A stretch of DNA of 64,000 nt from JAIOQA01 sp035493675 (lineage in GTDB: Bacteria > Myxococcota_A > Polyangia > Haliangiales > Haliangiaceae). The stretch covers positions 1-64,000 of the forward strand of contig DATJIA010000312.1 in NCBI GenBank assembly GCA_035493675.1, written 5' to 3'. Shown here piece after piece: positions 18,623 through 30,237 of the stretch; position 1 is the stretch's first letter, and every line of letters starts with the position of its first letter. Made by a program: the position numbers and the translations under genes. The notes under the pieces are model-generated. The model ran no database searches and had not been told where the DNA came from. It saw only the letters and a list, made by a program, of their open reading frames with translations.

Positions 18623-21484
18623 TTGAGCGAGAGCAGCACCGATCCCGACGACGAGGGCCCGCCCGACGCGCTCGGCGAGCAGTGGCAGGAGACCGATCGC
18701 TACGCGCTGATAAGCGAGATCGCGCACGGCGGTGGTGGTCGCATCTCGATCGCGATGGATCGCAAGCTCGGCCGTCGCATCGCGGTCAAGCAGCCGCTCG
18801 ACGAGCGCGGCGCGCGCCGCCTCGAGCGCGAGGCGCTGGTGATGGCGCGGCTCGAGCATCCATCGATCGTGCCGGTGCACGACGCGGGTCGCGACGCGGA
18901 TGGCGCGCCGTTCTACGCGATGAAGCTCCTCGGCGGACCGAACCTGAGCGAACGGATTCGCGAGGCGGGGACCTTCGAGGCGCGGCTCGCGCTGCTGCGC
19001 GTCGTCACCGCGGTCGCCGACGCGATCGCGTATGCGCACGCGCGCGGCGTGATCCATCGCGACCTCAAGCCGTCGAACGTCGTCGTCGGTGAGTTCGGCG
19101 AAGTGGCGGTGATCGACTGGGGACTCGCGAAGATGATCGGCGACCTCGACGCCGCCGCGGGCTCGACCGCCATCGGTGCGGAGCTCACGCGCGACGGCGA
19201 GGTCATGGGCACGCCGGCGTACATGGCGCCGGAGCAGGCGCTCGGAGCGCCGGTCGACGCGCGCTCCGATGTCTACGCGATCGGCGCGATGCTCTATCAT
19301 CTGCTCGCGGGGCGCGCGCCCTACGCAGACGCGAGCGGCGGCACCGAGGTAATCGCGCGCGTGATGGCGAACCGCGCGCCCGCGCCGCTCGCGACGATCG
19401 CGCCCGACGTCGCGCCTGATCTACTCGCGATCGTCGGCAAAGCGATGACGCGCGTGCCTGCGGAGCGATATCCGAGCGCGCGCGAGCTTGCCGAGGATCT
19501 CCATCGCTACGAGACCGGGCAGCTCGTCGCCGCGCATCGCTATTCCGCGATCACGCGCGCTCGTCGTTGGCTCCGGAGGCACGCGCTCGCGGTCGCGTCG
19601 AGCGCGGCGGCGATCGGGATCGCATCGACGATCGCGGTGCTCGTGCTGTCGCCGAGCGCAACACGAGCCGAGTCGCCGTGCAGCGAGATCGACGGTCCAG
19701 TGCGCGCGGCATGGGGGCAACAGCAGCGTGCCGCCGCAGCGCGCGCCTTCGCCGCGACGGGCGTGCCGTACAACGCGGCCGCGCTCCACGCGGTCGTGTC
19801 CGGACTCGACGAACGAGCCGATCACATCGCTGCGATGCGCCGCGATGTCTGCGTCAGCCGAGCGATCGGCGCTCGATCGAGCGAATCGTCAGACTTACGC
19901 ATGGCCTGCCTCGATCGCCGCATCGGCGAGCTGCAAGCCGTGAGCGACCAGCTCGCCCTCGCTGACGCGTCGACCGTCAAATCGGCGACGGATCTCTTGC
20001 AGGCACTCGGATCAGTGGCTGACTGCGCCGACGAGGCAAGGCTTCGCGACATCGCGCCACTCCCTTCGGCCCCTGCCCGACGTGCGGAGATCACCAAGTT
20101 GAACGCGCTCATGAACGAGGTTCGCGCGCAGATGCTCGCCGGGCACGAGACCACGGCAGAAGCGGTCGCACCGACCCTGCTCGGTCGTGCCCTCTCGACG
20201 GGATACGCGCCGCAGATCGCCGAGATGTTGTATCTGTACGGCAGGACCCTCGAGGCACGAGGGCGCGCGGACGCAGCTCAGGACGTCTTGCGCACTGCGG
20301 TCATCGCGGCGGATCGAGCGCGGGACGATCGCTTGCGCGCGGAAGCTCTGATCCAGCTCGCGTACGAGAACGCGACCAACAAGGGATCGCTCGATCAAGC
20401 CGACACGTACATCCGCGAGGCCCGCGCGATCAGCGAGTCGGTCGATGACCACGACTTGCTCGCCAACCTCTTGGGCAAGGAGTCCCTGATCGCGGTGAAC
20501 CACGGCGACCTGGATCGCGGCATCGCTCTCGCGCGCGAGAGCGCAGACGTTACCAACCGGTACGGCTCAGCGCTGCAGCAAGCGGGGGCATTGGCGACGC
20601 TCGGATCGATGTTCCAGAGAGCACGCCGCTTCGAGGAATCCGAACACACGTTGACCGAAGCGCTCGATCGGTTCCGGCGGGTCTATGGAACTGAAGAGGT
20701 TCCCGACGTCGCGAAGGTCTACCAGAACCTCGGGATCGTCGCGTATCAGCGCCGACAACTGCCGGAGGCGGAGCGTCTGTTGCGACGAGCGATCGAATTG
20801 CTCGATCACTTCGTCGCACCGGACTCGCCTGCGCACATCGGTGCGATCTCGAATTTGGGTCTCGTCCTCACGCTCGAGGAGAGGTTCGCGGAGGCGGAGA
20901 CCGCGTACAAATCGATCCTCCCGGCGGCGCGTGCTCTCGGGAACACGCGCGCGCAGCAGTCGATCCTCTACAACTTGGGCGACGTCTACCGCTACCAGGA
21001 CCGATACGACGACGCGATCGCGATGTACCGCGAGTGCCTCGCGCTGCGAGAGACGAACGAGCTCGCCGCGGGCGACATCGCCCGCACACACATCGCGTTG
21101 GGTGAGACGTTTCTAGGAGCCAATCGCAACCGGGACGCGATACCCGAGTTCGAGACCGCGGTCGCGCTCTGGACGAAGATCGAAGGGCCCGACGGCTTCG
21201 ACGTCGCGTTCGCGCGATACGGGCTCGGATGGGCGCACGTCGACGTCGGCGAACCTCTCGCGGGGTTGGATCACCTCGTCAAGGCGCAGAAGGAGATGGA
21301 CGCGGAAGGCGACCCGCACGACCGCGGCAACCTCCGCTTCGAGCTCGCCAAGGCGAAATGGGCGGCCGGCGATCACGCCGCCGGGCGCGCGCTCGCGGAG
21401 GAGGCGAAGCCGCTGCTCGCGCAGAGCAACCACAAGGACGGCACGATCGAGAAGGTCGACGCGTGGCTCGCGTCGCACAAGTGA
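18623..21484 (+). CDS. Transmembrane Ser/Thr protein kinase with TPR C-terminal half (953 aa)
   Basis: I start at TTG 18,623; the extra 40 residues upstream overlap the divergent gene and its promoter. The kinase domain is at about residues 20-300. The glycine loop is degenerate (IAHGGGGRIS), then IAVKQPL (ATP Lys), VIHRDLKPSN, VIDWGLAK (DWG instead of DFG) and YMAPEQ. A membrane helix (ALAVASSAAAIGIASTIAVL) follows, then at least eight TPR-like units such as YNLGDVYRYQDRYDDAIAMY. Shared architecture and the juxtamembrane motif (CSEIDGPVRAAWG versus CGEEAARVRSVWG) show it is a paralogue of the divergent kinase. DWG kinases are common in bacteria and usually active. Confidence 0.9.
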   Translation: MSESSTDPDDEGPPDALGEQWQETDRYALISEIAHGGGGRISIAMDRKLGRRIAVKQPLDERGARRLEREALVMARLEHPSIVPVHDAGRDADGAPFYAMKLLGGPNLSERIREAGTFEARLALLRVVTAVADAIAYAHARGVIHRDLKPSNVVVGEFGEVAVIDWGLAKMIGDLDAAAGSTAIGAELTRDGEVMGTPAYMAPEQALGAPVDARSDVYAIGAMLYHLLAGRAPYADASGGTEVIARVMANRAPAPLATIAPDVAPDLLAIVGKAMTRVPAERYPSARELAEDLHRYETGQLVAAHRYSAITRARRWLRRHALAVASSAAAIGIASTIAVLVLSPSATRAESPCSEIDGPVRAAWGQQQRAAAARAFAATGVPYNAAALHAVVSGLDERADHIAAMRRDVCVSRAIGARSSESSDLRMACLDRRIGELQAVSDQLALADASTVKSATDLLQALGSVADCADEARLRDIAPLPSAPARRAEITKLNALMNEVRAQMLAGHETTAEAVAPTLLGRALSTGYAPQIAEMLYLYGRTLEARGRADAAQDVLRTAVIAADRARDDRLRAEALIQLAYENATNKGSLDQADTYIREARAISESVDDHDLLANLLGKESLIAVNHGDLDRGIALARESADVTNRYGSALQQAGALATLGSMFQRARRFEESEHTLTEALDRFRRVYGTEEVPDVAKVYQNLGIVAYQRRQLPEAERLLRRAIELLDHFVAPDSPAHIGAISNLGLVLTLEERFAEAETAYKSILPAARALGNTRAQQSILYNLGDVYRYQDRYDDAIAMYRECLALRETNELAAGDIARTHIALGETFLGANRNRDAIPEFETAVALWTKIEGPDGFDVAFARYGLGWAHVDVGEPLAGLDHLVKAQKEMDAEGDPHDRGNLRFELAKAKWAAGDHAAGRALAEEAKPLLAQSNHKDGTIEKVDAWLASHK

Positions 21485-21488
21485 CGAG

Positions 21489-22421
<933 letters not shown>

Positions 22422-22821
22422 TCGATCTCCTTTATATAAGCAGATGCGTAACGCGCGAGCAGACGGGTGCCGTCGCGGGCGCGATGCGCCCACGGGTTTT
22501 TCGGCGGTCCGGCGCCCACTTGCGCGGCAACCGTCGACGAGAAAAATGCTATCGCGCGGCGAAGAGGTGGATCAAGTTATCCACATGCGAGGGGATCGCA
22601 TCCGATCGGAACCGCTGCGAATTCACACCGCTACGACGCGCGTGGAGATCACTCGTGCGCGATCGTTCGCGACGTAGCGTACCGTGCGCGCGCGCACCGT
22701 GAATCACGCGCAACCCCGCGAAGAATGTGACCCATTTGGTTGCTCCGTCGATCGCGACGGCGCTACGGTGGCTCGCACCCATCTGCCTCGGGGGCGGTGG
22801 GCATAGACCTGGAGGCCTTGC
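22422..22821. other. 400-nt divergent intergenic region with a DnaA-box-like 9-mer and a 14-bp palindrome
   Basis: The region separates the SprT-like gene (leftward) from the lipoprotein (rightward) and has no credible gene. It holds a perfect TTATCCACA (22,577-22,585) inside GTGGAT-N6-ATCCAC. It also has a GTGCGCGCGCGCAC palindrome at 22,684-22,697 and a strong ribosome site (GGAGG) before 22,822. A single DnaA-type 9-mer is weak evidence for any replication role. Confidence 0.5.
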
Positions 22822-24117
22822 ATGCGTGCATCGACCAGACTGATCACCTATTTGGCGCTCGGCGCCGGTCTCGCCGCCGCAGCCTGTGGCGGCGACAAGA
22901 ACAACAACACCGCCGACGCCCGCGTCAGCGACGCCGCGAAGGCGATCGACGCGACACCCGACGCGCGCGTGCAGGTCCGCACGGGCACGCTCGCGGTCGC
23001 GAGCGTGAACATCACCGACCCCGGCGCGGCGCAGCTCGCGCTCGGCGGCGCGTCGATCTCGCTCGAGTTCTCCGACCTCACCAAAGAGGACGGCGGCATG
23101 GTGACGTTCGGGTCGGGCGCGATCGGCGAGTGCACGGTCGTGCAATACGACTCGACCCACAAGCCGCACCCCCTCGTCGACGAAGGTCCGATCACGATCT
23201 CGGGCGACGGCCTCAAGAAGCCGGTCGGCACCTGCACGTTCCAAGGCGGCGCCTACGTCTGCGTCACCGATCACCAGGACAACGTCGCCGGCACCTACTC
23301 GGCGTCGAACGCGAGCGGCGGCGCGGCGATCACCGTCACCGGGCATGACTTCACGACCGCTCAGGTCGGCATGTACGTCTCGCTGAGCGGCTTCACCGAC
23401 GGAGGGATGAACCACACGTATCCGATCGTGAACATCATCGGCACGTCGGCGCAGCTCGGCGTGCCCGCGGGCGTCGCGCAGAACGCGTCGAACCAGGCGT
23501 TCAGCGGCGTCTCGTACACGCTGATCCAAGGCGCGGGCCCGATCCCGGGCGGCGCGGCGACCGTCGACTTCATCAACGTCGGGTCGGGCGGCGATCACGT
23601 GACGATCGCGATGGCCGCGAACGCCGATTACGCGACCGCGATCAGCTCGTCGCTGTCGCCGATCGGCAAGGGCATCAAGCTCAATGGTCCCGGCGGCAAC
23701 TGCGCCGACTGCGCGCAGCCGCATCAGTTCCCGAAGACGGCGGGCAGCGGCGAGACCGTCAGCTTCTCGTGCGATCCGACCGCGGGCGACAAGACCGGCA
23801 CCTGCGGCGAGGACGGCGATCAGCTCGCGGTCGGGCTCGTGATCACCGGCCGCACGACCGATGCCGCCGTCGGTGGTCTACCGCCGTACGCGATGCCGGA
23901 TCCGACGGGCACGTGGGCGGCCTTCACGTGCAAGTTCCCGACGGCGAAGGGCGCGCAGATCCCGAACGGCGCGATCGCGGCGATCCTCGCGACCAACCCG
24001 AAGCGCATCGAGACGCGTGTCTTCCGCTTCGCGTTCGGCCTCGGAACCGACACCGACACGCTGAACGACTGGGCGACGGTCTCGGGACACGGCCTCGTCG
24101 GCCACACCGATCTCTAG
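22822..24117 (+). CDS. Secreted lipoprotein of unknown function (431 aa)
   Basis: The signal peptide RASTRLITYLALGAGLAAAA is followed by Cys-Gly-Gly (lipobox, Cys 22). A short Asp/Asn/Ala-rich spacer (DKNNNTADARVSDA) is typical of myxobacterial surface lipoproteins. The body is beta-rich with several Cys (CTVV, CTFQGG, CVTDH, GGNCADCAQPHQFP, SCDPTAGDKTGTCGEDGD), so disulfides are likely. There are no enzymatic motifs I can name. GGAGG lies 8 nt upstream of ATG. The stop codon sits within a weak 6-bp inverted repeat (24,106-24,125). Probably attached to the outer membrane. Confidence 0.8.
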   Translation: MRASTRLITYLALGAGLAAAACGGDKNNNTADARVSDAAKAIDATPDARVQVRTGTLAVASVNITDPGAAQLALGGASISLEFSDLTKEDGGMVTFGSGAIGECTVVQYDSTHKPHPLVDEGPITISGDGLKKPVGTCTFQGGAYVCVTDHQDNVAGTYSASNASGGAAITVTGHDFTTAQVGMYVSLSGFTDGGMNHTYPIVNIIGTSAQLGVPAGVAQNASNQAFSGVSYTLIQGAGPIPGGAATVDFINVGSGGDHVTIAMAANADYATAISSSLSPIGKGIKLNGPGGNCADCAQPHQFPKTAGSGETVSFSCDPTAGDKTGTCGEDGDQLAVGLVITGRTTDAAVGGLPPYAMPDPTGTWAAFTCKFPTAKGAQIPNGAIAAILATNPKRIETRVFRFAFGLGTDTDTLNDWATVSGHGLVGHTDL

Positions 24118-24136
24118 AAATCGGTATCGTCGGGGC

Positions 24137-24892
24137 ATGACAGACGACAAGCTCGTCAAGGTCTTGCTCCACGATCGAGGCGAGGACGTCGAGACGCCGT
24201 GGGCCGAGGATCTCGGGCCCGCCGACGGAGGCGGGCGCCGCGTGCGTCTCGACAACGTGCCCTTCCTCCACGCGAAGCCGACCTTCGGCGACGTGATCGT
24301 CGTGCGCGAGGATTCGCGCTACGAGGGTCAGCTCGTGTGGGATCGCGGCGGCGTCGCGTGGGATCAGATCGGATCGCGCATCGCGCTCGACGGCGGACGC
24401 TTCGCGATGATCGTCGACTACGACGCGAAGGACGTCGATCGTTTCGGCGAGCTCAGCGAGTGGCTCGGCGAGAACGAGCTCGTGCCCGAGGGCTGCTTCG
24501 GTCCGCGCGACGGCAAGCCGGGGCGCTTGTACCTGGCGGTGCCGAAGTCGCGCGCGATCGGCGACGTGATGATCTTGCTCGGCACCAACCGCTTCGGCTT
24601 CGCGTTCACGCAGATCCACCCCGAGCCGATCGCGGCCGCGCGCCCGCCGCGCGCGAAGACCGCGCCGCCGGTCCGCGCGAAGACCGCGCCGCCGGTGCGC
24701 GCGAAGACCGAGCGCCCCGCCCCGCCGCCGCCTGCGCCGGCGAAGAAGAAGGCCGCGCCGGCGCCGGCGAAGAAGAAGGCCGCGCCCGCGAAGGCGAAGA
24801 AGAAGGCCGCGAAGGCGAAGACGAAGGCCGCGCCGGCGAAGAAGAAGGCCGCGCCCGCCAAGAAGAAGCCCGCCGCGAAGAAGCGGCGCTGA
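24137..24892 (+). CDS. DUF4265-like protein with histone-H1-like Lys/Ala/Pro tail
   Basis: Residues 1 to about 165 resemble DUF4265 proteins (WAEDLG, RVRLDNVPFLHAKPTFGDVI, and a C-terminal strand-helix). Residues about 170-251 are a basic low-complexity tail: two copies of PPVRAKTA, then many AKKKAAPA/AKAKKKAAK units, like H1-type tails on bacterial DNA-binding proteins. Known: such tails bind DNA non-specifically in HU/H1-like proteins and some enzymes. Inferred: this is a nucleoid-tethered DUF4265 protein. TATCGTCGGGGC directly precedes ATG, so it may be leaderless. It lies 20 nt after the lipoprotein gene. The molecular role of DUF4265 is unknown to me. Confidence 0.7.
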   Translation: MTDDKLVKVLLHDRGEDVETPWAEDLGPADGGGRRVRLDNVPFLHAKPTFGDVIVVREDSRYEGQLVWDRGGVAWDQIGSRIALDGGRFAMIVDYDAKDVDRFGELSEWLGENELVPEGCFGPRDGKPGRLYLAVPKSRAIGDVMILLGTNRFGFAFTQIHPEPIAAARPPRAKTAPPVRAKTAPPVRAKTERPAPPPPAPAKKKAAPAPAKKKAAPAKAKKKAAKAKTKAAPAKKKAAPAKKKPAAKKRR

Positions 24893-24957
24893 GTATCCAT
24901 TGGAATCAGGTCTTGCTGGATACCCAGTATCCAGTAGAATCAAGAAGCAATGGATAC
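24893..24957. promoter_or_regulatory. Four GGATAC/GTATCC half-sites before the nucleotidyltransferase gene
   Basis: GTATCC at 24,893 and 24,927 and GGATAC at 24,918 and 24,952 form an 8-bp perfect inverted repeat (CTGGATAC-N3-GTATCCAG, 24,916-24,934). A 17-nt imperfect direct repeat (24,893-24,909 / 24,927-24,943, 14 of 17 identical) overlies it. The last half-site contains the start codon. The arrangement looks like an operator for a repressor or autoregulator. Confidence 0.5.
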
Positions 24958-25993
24958 TCCGCCGGCGCCCTGGCGGCCGCATGCGCAGGCCTTGAACGTC
25001 GTCTACGCGAATCTCGAGCTCTATGGGCTCCAGGGACGCCCGGCGTTCGTCGGCACCGCCGGCTCCGTCATCGAACGAAGCAATGCCACGGGCGTCCGCT
25101 TCTACGCTCATCAGTACTACGACGCGCTGAAGAAGCAGCGCGAGCGGTACGTCGCCGGTCCGATCGGAGATCTCGACGCGGATCGCGCCGCCGCCGAGCT
25201 GCGTGACCGGATCGAAGCGCAGAAGGCGATCGTGCCGCAGATCCGAATGTTGGGCCGCGAAGGCTTCCAGCTCGTCGACCCGCGCGCCTACGCGGTGATC
25301 GCGACGCTCCACAACCATGGCCTCTTCGCCGCCGGCGCGATCCTGGTCGGATCGCACGCGTACGGGATCATGCTGAACCGCATGGGCATCCGCGCCGCGC
25401 CGTTCTCGACCGACGACGTCGACGTCGCCCGCGGCGCCCCGCTGTCCTTCGCGAGCCCACCGAAGGGCTCGTTTCTCGAGATGCTCCGCGACAGCGGGAT
25501 CGACTTCGCCGAGGTTCCCGGCCTGAGCCACAAGCGGCCGGCGACCTCGTTCAAGCAGCCCGGGCGCGAGACCTTCACGGTCGATCTGCTCGTGCCGTCA
25601 TCCGACGAGACGTATCCGGTCGCACCGGTGCCCGAGCTTCGTGCGCACGCGATCGCGCTGCCCTATCTCGGTTACCTCCTCGGAGCGTCGGTCGATGCGA
25701 TCGCGATGATGCGCGAAGGATGTTGCGCCGTCCGGATCCCGCTGCCCGAGCGATTCGCCGTGCACAAGCTGGTGGTCTCCCAGCTCCGCACCGGACCGAA
25801 CAAGAAAGCCGACAAAGATCTCTCGCAGGCCCTGACGATCTTCGAGGTGCTCGATGCGTCCGATCCGGGCGCCATCGAGGACGCGGTGAAGGCGCTGCCG
25901 AAGCGTGCGGCCAAGTACTTCAAGAAGGCACGAGAACGGATCCGCGCGGTGCTCGAGGAGAAGGCCCCGCGGGCGTGGGCCGCGCTGACGTGA
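24950..25993 (+). CDS. GSU2403-type nucleotidyltransferase-fold protein (347 aa)
   Basis: The N-terminal 110 residues are helical (RSNATGVRFYAHQYYDALKK). The nucleotidyltransferase core has LVGSHAYGIMLNRMGIRAAP (GS motif) and FSTDDVDVAR (paired acidic residues), then ETFTVDLLVP (third Asp). A helical C-terminus ends RAAKYFKKARERIRAVLEEK. This matches the GSU2403/NTP_transf_8-like group, a nucleotidyltransferase clade with some members near toxin-antitoxin or abortive-infection genes. No antitoxin neighbour is evident: upstream is the DUF4265-like gene, downstream aspS. The repeat-rich leader suggests tight control. Substrate unknown. Confidence 0.75.
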   Translation: MDTPPAPWRPHAQALNVVYANLELYGLQGRPAFVGTAGSVIERSNATGVRFYAHQYYDALKKQRERYVAGPIGDLDADRAAAELRDRIEAQKAIVPQIRMLGREGFQLVDPRAYAVIATLHNHGLFAAGAILVGSHAYGIMLNRMGIRAAPFSTDDVDVARGAPLSFASPPKGSFLEMLRDSGIDFAEVPGLSHKRPATSFKQPGRETFTVDLLVPSSDETYPVAPVPELRAHAIALPYLGYLLGASVDAIAMMREGCCAVRIPLPERFAVHKLVVSQLRTGPNKKADKDLSQALTIFEVLDASDPGAIEDAVKALPKRAAKYFKKARERIRAVLEEKAPRAWAALT

Positions 25994-26033
25994 GCCAGGC
26001 TCGGCGCGGGCTGCGTGGTAATCTCCGCGGCCC

Positions 26034-27833
<1,800 letters not shown>

Positions 27834-28733
27834 TCGGGCGCGTCTTGTGGAAGCACGTGAAGTCCATGTAGCGGTGGCCGTGCTCGTCGTCGACCAAGAT
27901 GTCGACGAACTCCTCGTCGAACCGTAGGTCGTCGAACGAGTACGCGCGCCGGGTGTGGACCGGCTGCGCGAGGCTGTCGTCGATGCCCGTGAAGGTGAGC
28001 AGCAGGTTGGCGAGCGAGTCGCGCAGATCGTCGAGTGACACGCCCGACAGCGGCGACTCCTCGTCGATCACGTGGAAGATCGTCCACGACAGCGCGAACA
28101 CCGGCGTCATCGTGCGGCGCAGCTTGAGGTCGTGCACGCGCCGGAAGCGCTGACCGTTGGAGTTGAACTCGTCGCGCGTCATCGTGAGGCGCGCGGTCGC
28201 TTCGACGATCGCGGTCGCGCGCGCGTTCGCCATGCGGATCATCAGCGTGCGCTGGCCGTCTTGATCGGCGATCACGGCGACGTTCGAGAACAAGACCTTC
28301 GCGTTCGGGGTCGAGAACTTCGCGAAGAACAGGCCGGTCGCCATCGCGGTGATCAAGATCCCCATGAAGCTCTCGATCGTCACCATCGCGTGCGCGAACG
28401 AGTCCATCGGCACCATGTAGCCGTAGCCGATCGTCGCCATCGTCTGGACGCTGAACCAGAACCGATCCATGAACGCGCCCGGCTCGGCGTGCATGATCTC
28501 GGCGCCGCCGACGTAGAGGATCGTCGCGAACAGGAGGTTCACGGCGACCCACAAGGTCGCCATGAAGATCGTGAGCCGCGTCCACGAGGCGGTGCGGAGG
28601 AAGTGATAGAGGTCCTTCGCGAAGCCGCCGCTGACGTCGCGCGGCAGGCCGCGGCGCTCGATCGTCGCGCGGCCCGACTTGTCGAAGAACTGGGGCGGGC
28701 GCTGCTTCTTGTCCTTCGCGTCGGAGTCGGCCA

Positions 28734-29156
28734 TCACAGCACCAGCCGGTACGGGTTGGTCGTGCGAAGCGCGAAGCCGAGCCGCTGGTAGAGGCGGTTG
28801 GCGGCGGCGCGATCGGGGTGCGAGGTCAACTCGATCGCGGTCGCGCCCGTCGCGCGCGCGTGATCGATCATCGCGCGGACCAGCGCTTCGCCGGCGCCCT
28901 GCCCGCGCACGCGCGTGTCGACGACGACGTCCTCGATGATCGCGCGGATCTTGGTCGGGATCGGGACGGCGATCAGCGTGGCGAGGCCGATGATCTCGTG
29001 ATCGTGGCGCGCGACGAAGATCGTCACGTCTTCGGAGTCGATCGCGCGCGCGATGCTTTCGGCGGTGGCGCGCGAGGTCGCCGACAGCTGCGGCAGGAGG
29101 CGCGCGAACGCGCCGACGAGCTCGTCGGTCGCGTGCGTCGCGATCTCGATCTGCAT
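28734..29156 (-). CDS. GNAT-family N-acetyltransferase
   Basis: From ATG 29,156 the product is 140 residues. EDVVVDTRVRGQGAGEALVR is GNAT motif A (R/Q-x-x-G-x-G/A), followed by DHARATGATAIELTSHPDRA and ANRLYQRLGFALRTTNPYRL, the classic NRLYxxxGF end. Known: it uses acetyl-CoA to acylate small molecules or proteins; substrate cannot be inferred. It is upstream of and coupled to the Kir channel. The 29 extra N-terminal residues of the longer frame cross the strong hairpin at 29,172-29,201 and are not credible. Confidence 0.85.
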   Translation of the reverse strand: MQIEIATHATDELVGAFARLLPQLSATSRATAESIARAIDSEDVTIFVARHDHEIIGLATLIAVPIPTKIRAIIEDVVVDTRVRGQGAGEALVRAMIDHARATGATAIELTSHPDRAAANRLYQRLGFALRTTNPYRLVL

Positions 29157-29171
29157 CACACGCTCTTTTAG

Positions 29172-29201
29172 CAGAACCCGCGAACAGGTTCGCGGGTTCT
29201 G
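29172..29201 (-). terminator. Perfect 13-bp hairpin between the HtrA pair and the GNAT gene
   Basis: CAGAACCCGCGAA and TTCGCGGGTTCTG arms with a 4-nt loop lie 68 nt beyond the HtrA stop (29,269) and 15 nt before the GNAT start. No U-run follows on the minus strand (CTAAAA instead). The stem is strong enough to act as a terminator or insulator between the two operons. Confidence 0.55.
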
Positions 29202-29268
29202 GTCGATCGGCTCGCCGCGACGAGGAACGTCGGCTCGCCTCATACGGAGCGCGTTCGCTTCGCAAACG

Positions 29269-30237
29269 CTAGGGGGGAGCTTCGCGGGGCGTGATCGCGA
29301 GCGTCTCCGCGCGGCCGCGGCGCAAGATCTTGATCGGCACCGCGACGCCGGGCGCGTGATCGCGCAGGAGCCGGTGCAGATCGTCGACGGACTCGACCGT
29401 GCGCTCGCCGAAGCGGACGATCAGGTCGCCGTCCTTCAGCCCCGCGGCGGCGGCGGGCGAGCCGCTCTCGACGGTCATGACCTCGACCGCGGAGGCGCCG
29501 AGCTCGTGCGCGCGCGCGAGGCGTCGATCGAGCGGACGGCGCATGCCGCCGAGCCCGAGCCACGCGCGCCGCACGCGCCCGCGCGCGAGCAATTCGCCAA
29601 GCACCCACGCGGCGGTCTCGACGCCGACCGCGAAGCCGATGCCCTGCGAGTAGGCGATGATCGCCGTGTTGACGCCGAGCACGCGGCCCTGCGAATCGAG
29701 CAGCGGACCGCCGCTGTTGCCCGGGTTGAGCGGCGCGGTGTGCTGCACGACGCCGTCGATCAAGCGGTTGTCGCGGCCGCGCAGCGTGCGGCCGAGCGCG
29801 GAGACGACGCCGGTCGAGACGGTCGAGTCGAAGCCGAGCGGGTTGCCGATCGCGACGACCAGCTGACCGCGCCGCGGGCGGATCGTCGCGTCGACCGTGA
29901 GCCACGCGTCGGTGCCGAGCGCGGCGAGATCGATCTTGCAGAGCGCGAGATCGGTCGCGGGATCGTCGCCGACGACCGCGGCGGGGACGCGCTCGCCGGT
30001 GGGAGCGCGCACGCGCAGCTCGCCGCCGGCGGCGGCGACGTGGCTGTTGGTGAGCAGATAGCCGTCGGGCGCGACGACGAAGCCCGAGCCCGCGCCGTCG
30101 CCGCGGCGGCTCTTGCGCGCGATCTCGATCGAGACGACCGCGGCGGAGGCGCGATCGACGACGCCGATCACCGCTTGCGAGTAGGCGTCGAGGAGATCGT
30201 GACCGGGCACGGGCACGGGCAAGGGCACGACGGTCAC
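29269..30237 (-). CDS. HtrA/DegP-like serine protease with one PDZ domain, no signal peptide
   Basis: A 322-aa trypsin-like protease. The triad is visible: His66 (TNSHVAA), Asp96 (PATDLAL), Ser175 (LNPGNSGGPL). A PDZ domain begins at about residue 225 (AWLGLGGMRRPLDRR; ESGSPAAAAGLKDGDLIVRF). There is no signal peptide or TM helix, so a cytoplasmic location is inferred, unlike DegP. ATG 30,237 overlaps the preceding stop by ATGA, so it is the second gene of a two-protease operon. Role: quality control or regulated proteolysis; substrate unknown. Confidence 0.9.
   Translation of the reverse strand: MTVVPLPVPVPGHDLLDAYSQAVIGVVDRASAAVVSIEIARKSRRGDGAGSGFVVAPDGYLLTNSHVAAAGGELRVRAPTGERVPAAVVGDDPATDLALCKIDLAALGTDAWLTVDATIRPRRGQLVVAIGNPLGFDSTVSTGVVSALGRTLRGRDNRLIDGVVQHTAPLNPGNSGGPLLDSQGRVLGVNTAIIAYSQGIGFAVGVETAAWVLGELLARGRVRRAWLGLGGMRRPLDRRLARAHELGASAVEVMTVESGSPAAAAGLKDGDLIVRFGERTVESVDDLHRLLRDHAPGVAVPIKILRRGRAETLAITPREAPP

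Noticed and set aside
22577..22585. Perfect DnaA-box-like TTATCCACA as a replication origin signal
   Set aside because: Only one 9-mer, no cluster, no AT-rich unwinding region and no dnaA/dnaN/parAB neighbours.
24106..24125. Terminator at the end of the lipoprotein gene
   Set aside because: Only a 6-bp inverted repeat with no T-run; downstream gene starts 12 nt later.
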